From the NCBI RefSeq assembly GCF_014635545.1, contig NZ_BMDA01000006.1, forward strand, positions 62,001-126,000: a DNA stretch of 64,000 bases, given 5' to 3'. The DNA comes from Acinetobacter courvalinii. Lineage in GTDB: Bacteria > Pseudomonadota > Gammaproteobacteria > Pseudomonadales > Moraxellaceae. Positions 37,637-45,928 of this stretch are shown here, piece by piece (the first letter of the stretch is position 1; every line of letters starts with the position of its first letter). Both the position numbers and the translations under genes were made by a program. The notes beneath the pieces were generated by a model that was not told the origin of the DNA, made no database searches, and worked only from the letters and a program-made list of their open reading frames with translations.

Positions 37637-38992
37637 ATGCAAACAATACATGGAAACGGTTCATCTCCTAACAAGTCATCTCATCGACTGGCAGGTATCT
37701 CCAGTATGGTGGGAACCACCATTGAGTGGTATGACTTTTTTATCTACGGTGCAGCAGCAGCTTTAATTTTCAATAAATTATTTTTCCCGAATCTTGACCC
37801 GTTGACGGGCGTACTCGCTGCCTTTGCCACTTACGCGGTGGGCTTTATCGGACGGCCACTCGGTGGTCTGGTGTTTGGCCATTTTGGTGACAAGATTGGC
37901 CGCAAATCGATGTTACTGCTGACCCTAATGTTGATGGGAATCCCCACCGTGCTGATCGGTCTGTTACCGTCCTATGAATCAATTGGTTACTGGGCTGCCA
38001 TTGGCTTGGTGATCTTGCGATTTATCCAGGGTATGGCGATGGGTGGTGAGTGGGGCGGTGCCGTGCTCATGGCTGTTGAACATGCGCCAGAGGGAAAAAA
38101 AGGCTTCTGGGGCAGTCTTCCTCAGGCCAGTACGGGCGGCGGGCTGATGCTGGCTTCGATTGCCTTGGGGCTGGTGTCTTTATTGCCTGAACAGGCCCTG
38201 TTTAGCTGGGGTTGGCGGATTCCCTTCCTGGCGAGCATTATTTTACTGGTAGTCGGTTGGTACATCCGGGTGAAGGTGCCGGAGTCACCAGACTTTGAAA
38301 AAGTCAAACAACAGGCTGAAGCAGTTAAAGTGCCGGCTTTACAGGTATTCAAGCAACATCCCAAGCAATTGATCAGCATTATTGTGGCACGTGCGGCGGA
38401 GAATGCATGGTTTTATATTGCCTCTACCTTTACCTTGGCCTACACCACCACACAACTGGGCATTGCCAGACAGGAAATTTTATTTGCCACCATTTGCGGT
38501 GCCGCCGTGATTTTAGTGATGACACCTTTATGTGGGCATTTGTCCGATAAGGTTGGGCAGCGCAATATGTTCATGTTCGGTCTGTGTGTGCTGGCGCTGT
38601 ATTGTTATCCCTTCTTTAGCATGCTCAATAGCAAAGACCCGGTGCTGGTGTGGACGGCAATTGTATTGGCAATCGGTGTGGTCTTTCCGCTCATGTATGC
38701 ACCGCAGGCACAATTGTTTGCACGGCAGTTTCCCGCAGAGATCCGTTATAGCGGTATCTCGATTTCGGTCCAGCTGGCAGGTGTCGTCGGTGGTGGTCTT
38801 GCACCGCTGATTTCGACCAAACTATTAAGCGTTGGCGGTGGCAATCCTTATCTCATCATGTTGTATATTGCTTCGATGGCAGTTGTTGCCATTATTGCCA
38901 CTTCATTTATGCCACGAGATCACCGTCAGCAGGCATTGGCCACGGAGAACAACAAGCAAGGCGTCAAACTGCAAGCCAAGATGACTAAATAG
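37637..38992 (+). CDS. MFS transporter, metabolite:H+ symporter type
   Basis: A 451-residue inner-membrane carrier with twelve predicted segments. It belongs to the MHS branch (ShiA/ProP-like): GTTIEWYDFFIYGAAAALIFNKLFFP near residues 25-50, LGGLVFGHFGDKIGRKSMLL near 76-95 and FIQGMAMGGEWGGAVLMAVEHAP near 132-154. ATG 37637 is preferred because AAGGAAA is directly before the first ATG at 37631. As last gene of the mms operon it probably imports a branched short-chain acid; the substrate is inferred. Confidence 0.85.
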   Translation: MQTIHGNGSSPNKSSHRLAGISSMVGTTIEWYDFFIYGAAAALIFNKLFFPNLDPLTGVLAAFATYAVGFIGRPLGGLVFGHFGDKIGRKSMLLLTLMLMGIPTVLIGLLPSYESIGYWAAIGLVILRFIQGMAMGGEWGGAVLMAVEHAPEGKKGFWGSLPQASTGGGLMLASIALGLVSLLPEQALFSWGWRIPFLASIILLVVGWYIRVKVPESPDFEKVKQQAEAVKVPALQVFKQHPKQLISIIVARAAENAWFYIASTFTLAYTTTQLGIARQEILFATICGAAVILVMTPLCGHLSDKVGQRNMFMFGLCVLALYCYPFFSMLNSKDPVLVWTAIVLAIGVVFPLMYAPQAQLFARQFPAEIRYSGISISVQLAGVVGGGLAPLISTKLLSVGGGNPYLIMLYIASMAVVAIIATSFMPRDHRQQALATENNKQGVKLQAKMTK

Positions 38993-39107
38993 TTTTGATT
39001 TTAAACGCGTTTAAAAAAAAGGTGCTTCTTTCAGCTGAGAGGTTCCTTTTTATTTGGAAGGCTGTGTGGAAAAGGGGGCTCAATATTTATATTGATTAAG
39101 GTTTTAT

Positions 39108-39123
39108 TGTTCCACGTGGAGCA
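39108..39123. other. parS-like centromere site candidate
   Basis: TGTTCCACGTGGAGCA is a 16-bp inverted repeat with one broken pair. It differs at one base from TGTTCCACGTGGAACA, a form of the chromosomal parS (ParB-binding) consensus known from Pseudomonas. An orphan parA gene lies about 1.2 kb away. ParB-parS placement near the origin fits the inferred origin-proximal position. Confidence 0.55.
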
Positions 39124-39142
39124 TCATCTTGAGACAAAGAAA

Positions 39143-39172
39143 AAAGCCCTCATCTTTCGATAAGGGCCTTTT
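39143..39172 (-). terminator. Terminator of the tRNA-Gly pair
   Basis: On the minus strand AAGGCCCTTATC-gaaa-GATGAGGGCTTTTTT forms a stem-loop just after the second tRNA gene. Confidence 0.75.
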
Positions 39173-39177
39173 AAATT

Positions 39178-39253
<76 letters not shown>

Positions 39254-39298
39254 ATATTGAGCAGTTTTTACTAAAACTTACACTTAAAAAAACCAATC

Positions 39299-39374
<76 letters not shown>

Positions 39375-39383
39375 GTGCCAGCT

Positions 39384-39411
39384 ATAATACATTAAGCAAA
39401 ACAAGGGTCAA
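39384..39411 (-). promoter_or_regulatory. tRNA-Gly promoter candidate
   Basis: On the minus strand TTGACC (39411-39406), 16-bp spacer and TATTAT (39389-39384), ten bases before the first tRNA. Confidence 0.65.
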
Positions 39412-39563
39412 CAACTTTATGCAAAGAAAGTGTTTAATTGCATAAAATAAAAGCATTTTCATTCAAAAATAACCTAAAAAGCAAAAAAATGGATAAAAGT
39501 TTCGCTTCAAGAGAGGTCATGTATACTAATGAACTATCTCACTCTGACCGGACAGCCTGACTC

Positions 39564-39872
39564 ATGAATTTAGAACAACAGTTGATTGAACGTTTACAAA
39601 CACTGGCACCCACTCATCTCGAAGTGATTAATGAGTCAGCAGGACATGGTGGTTATTTCCCAGGGAAGGAATCACATTTTAAAGTGATTGTGGTCAGTGA
39701 TGAATTCCAAGGCTTACGTCTGGTACAGCGTCATCAAAAGATTTATGCCGTTGCTGCCGAGCTAATGAGCCCGGGTCGTATCCATGCGCTGGCGATTCAT
39801 GCCTATATCCCGAGTGAATGGCAAGGTGAAGCACCTGCCAGTCCTGACTGTGCACATGCACCAAAAGCTTAA
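39564..39872 (+). CDS. BolA-family protein
   Basis: A 102-residue BolA/IbaG-type protein. Such proteins pair with monothiol glutaredoxins in iron-sulfur handling and stress response. Class features: LAPTHLEVINESAGHGGYFPGKESHFKVIVVSDEFQGLRLVQRHQKIYAVAAELM, with the conserved histidine in SHFKV and the RHQKIYA helix. A short C-terminal tail HAPKA follows. It is the first gene of an apparent operon with the SirB-like, parA and lipoprotein genes. Confidence 0.88.
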   Translation: MNLEQQLIERLQTLAPTHLEVINESAGHGGYFPGKESHFKVIVVSDEFQGLRLVQRHQKIYAVAAELMSPGRIHALAIHAYIPSEWQGEAPASPDCAHAPKA

Positions 39873-39881
39873 GGACGGATC

Positions 39882-40274
39882 ATGGACCTACATCTCATCA
39901 CGAAAATGCTGCATCTGCTTGCAATGAGCCTGTTGATTATTGCTTTTGTATTACGCGGTTCAACCTTATTTGTGGGTATACAGGATCAGCAGCCCAATCT
40001 AAAGGCCCGTAAAGCGATGGTGGGCTTACAGCATTTTTCGTTGACCCTGATTATTGTTACGGGTGTAATCTTGCTGGCAATGAAGAATTTTGATGTACAG
40101 CCGTGGTTCTATGCCAAAGTGATCCTGTTCTTTGTGTTGTGGTCATCATTGATCAAAACCTATAAGCAAGACAGCAGTATCTTGCTGGAACAACGCCGTG
40201 CAGGGTTGCTGATTGGTACAGTGGCCATGATCGGGATTCTCGGTCTTGTGATGATTAAACCGGTTTTTGCCTGA
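39882..40274 (+). CDS. SirB-like membrane protein
   Basis: A 130-residue inner-membrane protein with four hydrophobic helices. It begins MDLHLITKMLHLLAMSLLII, with FVLRGSTLFVG near residues 21-31 and KVILFFVLWSSLIKTYK in the second half, consistent with the SirB family (unknown function, once linked to invasion-gene regulation in Salmonella). It starts 9 bp after the BolA gene. Confidence 0.7.
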   Translation: MDLHLITKMLHLLAMSLLIIAFVLRGSTLFVGIQDQQPNLKARKAMVGLQHFSLTLIIVTGVILLAMKNFDVQPWFYAKVILFFVLWSSLIKTYKQDSSILLEQRRAGLLIGTVAMIGILGLVMIKPVFA

Positions 40275-40355
40275 TTGTTGGACATTGTATTTAGAAATTG
40301 TTTTTGCACTAGGTTAAACTGCGTGCAGTTTAAAAAAACAGGGTAGAGGGAAATC

Positions 40356-41198
40356 ATGTTAACGCGTGTGGTGTTTAACCAGAAAGGTGGTGTGGGGAAA
40401 TCGAGTATTACGGTTAATCTGGCCGCAATTAGTGCAAAACAGGGCCTGAGAACACTGGTCATTGATCTTGATCCACAAGCAAACTCAAGCCAGTACCTGT
40501 TAGGTGAGGATGCTACCTATTCGGCGGACAAAGCCGCGTTAGAACCCAATATTGAAAATTTCTTTGATGACGTTTTGGGCCAGACCCAGCAAAAAGGGCT
40601 GATTGGCAATGCCATTGGTTCGATTTTAAAAGCACCTCGTGGCAAGGGGCTGGACAGCTACGTGCATCGCTCGTCATTCGAGAATCTGGATGTCATTCCG
40701 GCCAGTCCAAGTCTGGGTAGCTTAGAGCATGCACTGGAAAGTAAACACAAAATCTATAAATTGCGTGATTCAATTCAGTCACTCAGCGCACGCTATGACC
40801 GGATCTTTATTGATACGCCGCCTGCCTTTAACTTCTTTACCTTATCTGCGTTGATCTCAGCAGACCGGGTGCTAATTCCATTTGATTGTGATGTGTTCTC
40901 CAAACGCGCGTTACAAACTTTGATTGAAAATGTGCTCGAAACCCAAGATGATCATAATGATCGCCTTGAGATTGAGGGAATTGTGGTCAACCAGTTCCAG
41001 TCTCAGGCAAAGTTACCTCGAGAAGTGGTTCAACAACTCAAAGATGAAGGTTTACCTGTGCTGGATAGCATGTTGCCGCCATCGATCTTGATGAAAGAAT
41101 CACATCAAAAGAATTTACCATTGGTTCATCTGGCATCTGAACACAAGTTGACGCTTGCTTATGTCACCCTGTTCAATGAGATTGAATCGAAGCAATAA
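40356..41198 (+). CDS. ParA-family ATPase (orphan)
   Basis: A 280-residue P-loop ATPase. The deviant Walker A motif is FNQKGGVGKSS at about residues 7-17. Walker A' (VIDLDPQANSSQYL) is near 37-50, and Walker B (IFIDTPPA) near 153-160. No parB gene is beside it, so it is not the chromosomal parAB pair. Such orphan ParA proteins position cellular cargo such as chemoreceptor clusters or conjugative and polar machines. A parS-like site lies 1.2 kb upstream. The following small lipoprotein gene is 9 bp away and probably cotranscribed. Confidence 0.88.
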   Translation: MLTRVVFNQKGGVGKSSITVNLAAISAKQGLRTLVIDLDPQANSSQYLLGEDATYSADKAALEPNIENFFDDVLGQTQQKGLIGNAIGSILKAPRGKGLDSYVHRSSFENLDVIPASPSLGSLEHALESKHKIYKLRDSIQSLSARYDRIFIDTPPAFNFFTLSALISADRVLIPFDCDVFSKRALQTLIENVLETQDDHNDRLEIEGIVVNQFQSQAKLPREVVQQLKDEGLPVLDSMLPPSILMKESHQKNLPLVHLASEHKLTLAYVTLFNEIESKQ

Positions 41199-41207
41199 GA
41201 GAACATT

Positions 41208-41597
41208 ATGAAACGTTTATATTGGATGCCTGTTCTGGCGGCAAGTATGCTTTTGGGTGCTTGTGCATCAACGGTTAAGCCAGCTTATGTTTCACCGACG
41301 CAATATCAGGGCTTGAACTGTCAGCAATTACAGGCCGAGTACAACCGTATTCAGTTGTATATTGAAAACGGGGTTCAAACACCAAAACGTACCGGCATGG
41401 GCGTGGGGGTAGGACTCGGTGGTGGCTGGGGCCGTGGTGGTTGGGGCTTCGGTCCATCCATTTCTGTCAACATGGGCCAATCGATGAATACCAAGAATAC
41501 CGAACTTGCCAATGTGCTGGGACAGCAAGATGCGATCGTGCAGGCAGCCAAGTTTAAAGGTTGCCCGATTATCGTAAAACAGCGTCCGAAATCTTAA
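41208..41597 (+). CDS. Small glycine-rich lipoprotein
   Basis: A 129-residue protein with a lipoprotein signal peptide (MKRLYWMPVLAASMLLGAC, lipobox LLGAC with cysteine at 19). The middle has a Gly/Trp-rich low-complexity stretch (MGVGVGLGGGWGRGGWGFG near residues 64-82) flanked by helical segments containing conserved-looking cysteines in LNCQQLQAEY and FKGCPII. Function unknown; probably anchored in the outer membrane. Confidence 0.75.
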   Translation: MKRLYWMPVLAASMLLGACASTVKPAYVSPTQYQGLNCQQLQAEYNRIQLYIENGVQTPKRTGMGVGVGLGGGWGRGGWGFGPSISVNMGQSMNTKNTELANVLGQQDAIVQAAKFKGCPIIVKQRPKS

Positions 41598-41607
41598 TTT
41601 CTACCCG

Positions 41608-41637
41608 TTTATCACCATAATTCGTTATGGTGATAAA
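41608..41637. other. 30-bp perfect palindrome with TTCG loop
   Basis: TTTATCACCATAA - TTCG - TTATGGTGATAAA: a 13-bp perfect stem capped by a TTCG tetraloop, 10 bp after the lipoprotein stop. There is no T-run beyond AAATAA, so it may be a transcript-stabilising hairpin or weak terminator. Confidence 0.6.
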
Positions 41638-41800
41638 TAACTAAATTATCGCAAAATGTTTCAAAAAATAATCATAAAAATCAATTTTTTAAAAAATTAT
41701 CTCGTCTAAATTCCGCTATTTACCCTGCTGTTTTTATTACCGAAATTTGTATTTTTGCCCTAAATTCGTTTAAGGTGGCGCCCATGTATAGTCGTTCGGT

Positions 41801-42397
41801 ATGTGTATGATTGAGAGTTGGTTTTTTGTTTTGGCGATGTTGGCAGTGTTACTGATTCCAGGTCCGACCAACGCTTTACTTGCCAGTGCAACCCACCAAC
41901 AAGGTGTACCCAAAACCATCAAATTTATTCCAATCGAATGGTTGGGATATATGTACGGCATCAGTTTATGGGCACTGTTAATTCATCTTTTTGATCCGAT
42001 CTGGCCTGCACTGGGGGCGATTTTACATACCGCAAGTTTGCTTTATGTGCTCTGGATGGCTTTTCATCTCTGGAAAAGTTCACATCTGCAAAAACATGAT
42101 CAGCATCATCCGCATATCCGCAAGCGACAGTTGTTCATGTCGACCTTAAAAAATCCGAAAACGGTGTTGTTGGCCGCAGGCATTTTCCCTAGTGAAACCT
42201 GGAATTCAATCGAAAATGCGCTCATGGTATTTGCCGTGTTTAGCCTGATTCTTTTACCGGTCAGTATTTTCTGGATGATCTTCGGACGTGCATTAATGGC
42301 GGGAAGTCTGATTGGAATTAAAGCCGATCATTTATATAAAGGATCGGCTGTGTTATTGCTGATTTGTATGTTACCGATGATCTTCCGCCTGTTTTAA
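41801..42397 (+). CDS. LysE-family translocator
   Basis: A 198-residue membrane protein of the LysE/RhtB type, which exports amino acids or related metabolites. PGPTNALLASATHQQG near residues 21-36 is the hallmark N-terminal motif. The central FMSTLKNPKTVLLAAGIFP (about 110-128) is the second signature. About six hydrophobic helices are seen. ATG 41801 or 41807 (MIESWFF) could be the start; no strong ribosome binding site was seen. Confidence 0.82.
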   Translation: MCMIESWFFVLAMLAVLLIPGPTNALLASATHQQGVPKTIKFIPIEWLGYMYGISLWALLIHLFDPIWPALGAILHTASLLYVLWMAFHLWKSSHLQKHDQHHPHIRKRQLFMSTLKNPKTVLLAAGIFPSETWNSIENALMVFAVFSLILLPVSIFWMIFGRALMAGSLIGIKADHLYKGSAVLLLICMLPMIFRLF

Positions 42398-42409
42398 AGC
42401 GGCTATCAA

Positions 42410-43048
42410 TTATTGACCTTTACGGTTACTGAGTTTCTGACGAATAAAACCAATTACACCCGGTAACACACTAATAATAATGATACCGAAAATCAGGTGC
42501 GTGAAATTATCCTTCACAATTGGCATGTTGCCGAATAAATAACCCAATGTAATAAACGATGCAATCCAGCAGAACGCACCAATCACGTTATAGGTCAGGA
42601 AGAACTTATAGTTCATGCTGCCTGCACCGGCAACAAAAGGTGCAAAAGTACGGGCAAAAGGCACAAAGCGGGCGAAAATAATGGTTTTACCGCCGTGGCG
42701 TGCAAAGAAATGCTGGGTTTTGATCAGGTGCTGTTTATTGATAAAGCGTGAATTGGTTTCAAAGACCCGCGGACCAATATAACGTCCAATATGATAATTT
42801 ACGGTATCGCCGAGTACGGCAGCAATAAATAATAAAATACCGAGTACCCATGGATCCATGGCACCTGTTGAAGCGGCGAGTGCCCCTGCTGCAAATAACA
42901 GGCTGTCACCGGGTAAAAATGGCATCACCACCAGACCGGTTTCAACAAAGATAATTAAAAACAGGATGGCATAAATCCACACGCCATAATTGGTAATAAA
43001 TTCTAAAAGGTGTTCGTCAACGTGCAGAATAAAATCAATGAGTTCCAT
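42410..43048 (-). CDS. DedA-family membrane protein
   Basis: A 212-residue inner-membrane protein of the DedA/SNARE-associated family, whose members act in lipid carrier flipping and membrane homeostasis. Class motifs: ETGLVVMPFLPGDSLLFAAGALAA near residues 36-59, GDTVNYHIGR near 79-88 and FARFVPFARTFAPFVAGAGSM near 123-143 with the essential arginines. It ends with a basic tail IRQKLSNRKGQ. It converges with the LysE gene over 12 bp. Confidence 0.9.
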   Translation of the reverse strand: MELIDFILHVDEHLLEFITNYGVWIYAILFLIIFVETGLVVMPFLPGDSLLFAAGALAASTGAMDPWVLGILLFIAAVLGDTVNYHIGRYIGPRVFETNSRFINKQHLIKTQHFFARHGGKTIIFARFVPFARTFAPFVAGAGSMNYKFFLTYNVIGAFCWIASFITLGYLFGNMPIVKDNFTHLIFGIIIISVLPGVIGFIRQKLSNRKGQ

Positions 43049-43284
43049 GAAGATGTTAACACTGTAAATGTGAGCTAAATCCTAGCAGTGCCTCTATAGA
43101 ATGTCAGTATAAAAAGCAAATTAATTGGTAACTTTACCGGGGACTGAGGGGAGAGAGTACATTCAGATCATGTTTTTATTGTTGCAAATAAAGAACGATA
43201 TGTTAACTAATTTGGTATTTATTGCATAATTAAAGATACATAAACTTGCTAACATGTTAAAAAACAAACCGTATGGGATCAACC

Positions 43285-43701
43285 ATGTTTAATCCGAATG
43301 TTGTTGTAAAAAATATCGTAACGCAAACTGGCGTAGCAAATGGTGTTATTTTGGTTGCACGTTTATTGCTCGCTTATATCTTTCTTGTGGCTGGCTGGGG
43401 CAAGATTGTCGGCTATACAGGCACCGCTGGCTATATGGAATCCATGGGTGTTCCGGGTGCTCTATTACCCTTAGTGATTCTGGTTGAGTTTGGTGGTGGC
43501 TTGGCCTTACTATTTGGCTTCCAGACCCGCTTTGCATCATTGGGCTTAGGTATCTTTAGCATTCTCACTGCATTCATCTTCCATGGTGGACCAGATGATG
43601 CGATTAACTTTATGAAGAACTTTGCAATGGCAGGTGGTTTCTTCGCGTTAATGCTGTATGGCGCAGGCCGTTTCAGTCTGGACCATCTCATCGAAAAATA
43701 A
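43285..43701 (+). CDS. DoxX-family membrane protein
   Basis: A 138-residue protein with four hydrophobic helices of the DoxX type: LVARLLLAYIFLVAGWGKIVGYTGTAGYM near the N-terminus, then LLPLVILVEFGGGLALLFGFQTRFASLGLGIFSILTAFIFH. DoxX-like proteins are linked to redox and stress functions, but this one's role is unknown. ATG 43285 (MFNPNVVV) follows GGGATC by a suitable distance; ATG 43273 is an alternative that adds four residues. Confidence 0.82.
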   Translation: MFNPNVVVKNIVTQTGVANGVILVARLLLAYIFLVAGWGKIVGYTGTAGYMESMGVPGALLPLVILVEFGGGLALLFGFQTRFASLGLGIFSILTAFIFHGGPDDAINFMKNFAMAGGFFALMLYGAGRFSLDHLIEK

Positions 43702-43713
43702 TCAAAAAATCCT

Positions 43714-43744
43714 AAAGCCCGCGCTGAGATGCGGGCTTTATTTT
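43714..43744 (+). terminator. Intrinsic terminator after the DoxX gene
   Basis: AAAGCCCGC-gctgagat-GCGGGCTTT followed by ATTTTG. Confidence 0.8.
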
Positions 43745-43842
43745 GTCCGTACATAAAGTTCACGCTTGATTACAAACTTAAGCCGACATGCACCTCTATT
43801 TCTGTTTAGATCATAAGTCTTGAGAATAAAACAGGAGATGAC

Positions 43843-44211
43843 ATGAAAAAATTCATCGCAAGTTGCGGGATTGTGATTTTAGCGGGACTATCAACCACGA
43901 GCTGGGCAGGTAAAGATGACCACGTGATTGTGCAGGAAGCGGCAAAGAATGTGGTAACGGTCAGTCAGGTGGCAAAACTTGCCGATGAAACCGGCATTAC
44001 GCTCACGGGTCAGATCACCAAACAATTAAAAGGTGATCACTATGAGTTTAAAGACAAGAGCGGGACTATTGGAGTCGAAATCGATGATGACATCTGGCGT
44101 CAGGCCCAGCTCAAAGTCGGTGATCATGTCCGTTTGGTTGGCGAAGTCGATACGCATCGTTATAAGCCGACCGATATTGAAGTGGTCAAAATTGAAAAAC
44201 TTGCCCATTAA
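43843..44211 (+). CDS. Periplasmic OB-fold (BOF/YgiW-type) protein
   Basis: A 122-residue exported protein. The signal peptide covers MKKFIASCGIVILAGLSTTSWA. The mature part is a bacterial OB-fold: VSQVAKLADETGITLTGQITKQLKGDHYEFKDKSGTIGVEIDDDIW and LKVGDHVRLVGEVDTHRYKPTDIEVVKIEKL, as in YgiW/YdeI stress proteins. AGGAG is 6 nt before the ATG. It ends in a convergent terminator shared with the DUF445 gene. Confidence 0.85.
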   Translation: MKKFIASCGIVILAGLSTTSWAGKDDHVIVQEAAKNVVTVSQVAKLADETGITLTGQITKQLKGDHYEFKDKSGTIGVEIDDDIWRQAQLKVGDHVRLVGEVDTHRYKPTDIEVVKIEKLAH

Positions 44212-44213
44212 TT

Positions 44214-44242
44214 AAAAAAAGGAAGCCTAAGCTTCCTTTTTT
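44214..44242. terminator. Bidirectional terminator
   Basis: A-run, GGAAGC-ctaa-GCTTCC and T-run between the OB-fold gene and the convergent DUF445 gene. Confidence 0.88.
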
Positions 44243-44258
44243 ATTATCTTTCATTACC

Positions 44259-45497
44259 TTAAAGCATAAAGTGAATCTGCATTTCCCCAACCAGAAAACC
44301 CAGTACCGCACCGACAATAATCAAAGACCATTCATCTTCTTTAAAGGCCGGACGCAGCATGCCTTCAAACTCTTCCGGACTGAGTTTTTGCATGCGCTCA
44401 ACCAGAGTATTACGCACGTTCATGGCGTCTTCAGCATAAGATTCCACGTAGCGCATGGTGTCTGGAAGCTGTTTTAAAATCCGCTCCGCCACATCAGCTT
44501 TCAGGTTTTGATATTTTTCACCACCAATGGCGTAGACCACTAGTGGACGAACAATACCGGCCTGTAAATCAATTTCCTGTTTGACCTGACGGCTGACCAG
44601 CTCGATGACCTTGTCTGAATGGGTGCCGGAAAACAGCTCTTCCATCATGTTACGTGAGGTGAGGAGCTGTTTTGAAATCAGGGCTGCATAATCAGCCGCC
44701 ACTTCATTCTGACGTTTAATAAATAAACCTTGCCAGGTATAGCCCATAATCTTTTTTGGATATAAGGGGCGGAACATCATTTGCAGCGCCATCCAGTCAC
44801 TAAAGAAACCGACAAAGCCACCAAACATCGGCAACATCCATGGATATTTACCTTGCGTGACGATCCAGCATAGCATCTGCACCACACCAATCGCGAAACC
44901 AAACACAAAACCGACATTACTAAAGAACTTGAATTCCTGTTTGCCGACTTTTTTAAAGATTTCATTCAGCAGGCGTTTATCTTTGAGCAGGTTGTTGACC
45001 ACCATATGCTTGATATCGAAATACTTGGCCACATCTTTCTGAACTTCACTCATGATGTGTTCAACAATTTCCGGGGCTTTGGCCTGAACCCGCTTGATCA
45101 GTCGCTGACGGGCAAACTCTGGCATGCCTTCCCATAAACCCGGCTGATATTGCTGCGCGACTTCTCGGGTAATATCTTCGGCCGCCGCCATTAAGGGCTT
45201 TTCGATTTCCTGGGCAATCCGTTTGGGGTCGAGTCTGGCAAAGATTTCTTCAGGTTTGATGAGCTTGGAGGTCATCAGCTCAACGGCTGTGGTTGCCATT
45301 TTCTCAGCTTTGCGCGGCACGATCCCTTGCCATCCGAGTGGAAGTCCAAATAATCTCAACCCTTTAAATTCGAGGGGAGAAAACATCATTTGAATGGCAA
45401 TGACTTTGGTCACATAACCAATAAAGCCGCTGATAAAGGGAATGGAAATATATAGCCAGAAATTTTGGTGAAAATCCGCAATCATTTCTTGAAACAT
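44259..45497 (-). CDS. DUF445 family membrane protein
   Basis: A 412-residue protein with hydrophobic helices at the N-terminus (about residues 13-35), in the middle (about 192-235, including the repeated WQGxxxxR-type segment) and at the C-terminus. Two repeats are visible: VIAIQMMFSPLEFKGLRLFGLPLGWQGIVPRKAEKMA and WMALQMMFRPLYPKKIMGYTWQGLFIKRQNEVA, the DUF445 hallmark. The long central region is charged and helical. Function unknown. Confidence 0.85.
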   Translation of the reverse strand: MFQEMIADFHQNFWLYISIPFISGFIGYVTKVIAIQMMFSPLEFKGLRLFGLPLGWQGIVPRKAEKMATTAVELMTSKLIKPEEIFARLDPKRIAQEIEKPLMAAAEDITREVAQQYQPGLWEGMPEFARQRLIKRVQAKAPEIVEHIMSEVQKDVAKYFDIKHMVVNNLLKDKRLLNEIFKKVGKQEFKFFSNVGFVFGFAIGVVQMLCWIVTQGKYPWMLPMFGGFVGFFSDWMALQMMFRPLYPKKIMGYTWQGLFIKRQNEVAADYAALISKQLLTSRNMMEELFSGTHSDKVIELVSRQVKQEIDLQAGIVRPLVVYAIGGEKYQNLKADVAERILKQLPDTMRYVESYAEDAMNVRNTLVERMQKLSPEEFEGMLRPAFKEDEWSLIIVGAVLGFLVGEMQIHFML

Positions 45498-45928
45498 TAT
45501 TTTATTGGTCCTTCAAGTCCTAATTGTTGCTCGTAGTCGGGCAAGCGCTAGATGATAGTAAAATGTTTTAGGACCTTGGTGATTTACCAAGACCTTGTGA
45601 TGCTTAATTACCTTTTTATTTTTCCTTTCATTCAGGGCATCACAATCGCATAAAAAGGCAATGATGCTGTCGGTTGAATACCTGTCCGTGGTAATCCCTA
45701 TTTCGAGTCATCATCTTAGCACCAATTTTTGTTTTGTGTTGAGCAGAATAGGCAAGAATTGTTGATTTAACTCTCCTTATTCCGGGGATATTTATGGAAT
45801 TTTACTTTAAATTTCAGTGCCGATTTTCAGGTCCAATTAAAAAACAAGATAGATGATGAATTGCGGTGCGTCAAAGCGTGAAAAATGTTAGAATGTGGCG
45901 CTTAATTCATTTGCCTTTAAGATGAACC
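45498..45928. promoter_or_regulatory. DUF445/guaA divergent intergenic region
   Basis: A 431-bp gap carrying the promoters of two divergent genes. A short hairpin CTTGGT-gattt-ACCAAG is at 45575-45591. Just before guaA a TTAGAATGTGGCGC stretch (about 45889) could be a -10 region. I see no gene, repeat or known riboswitch. Confidence 0.4.

Noticed and set aside
40356-41198. Chromosomal parAB pair
   Set aside because: No parB follows; the next gene encodes a small lipoprotein.
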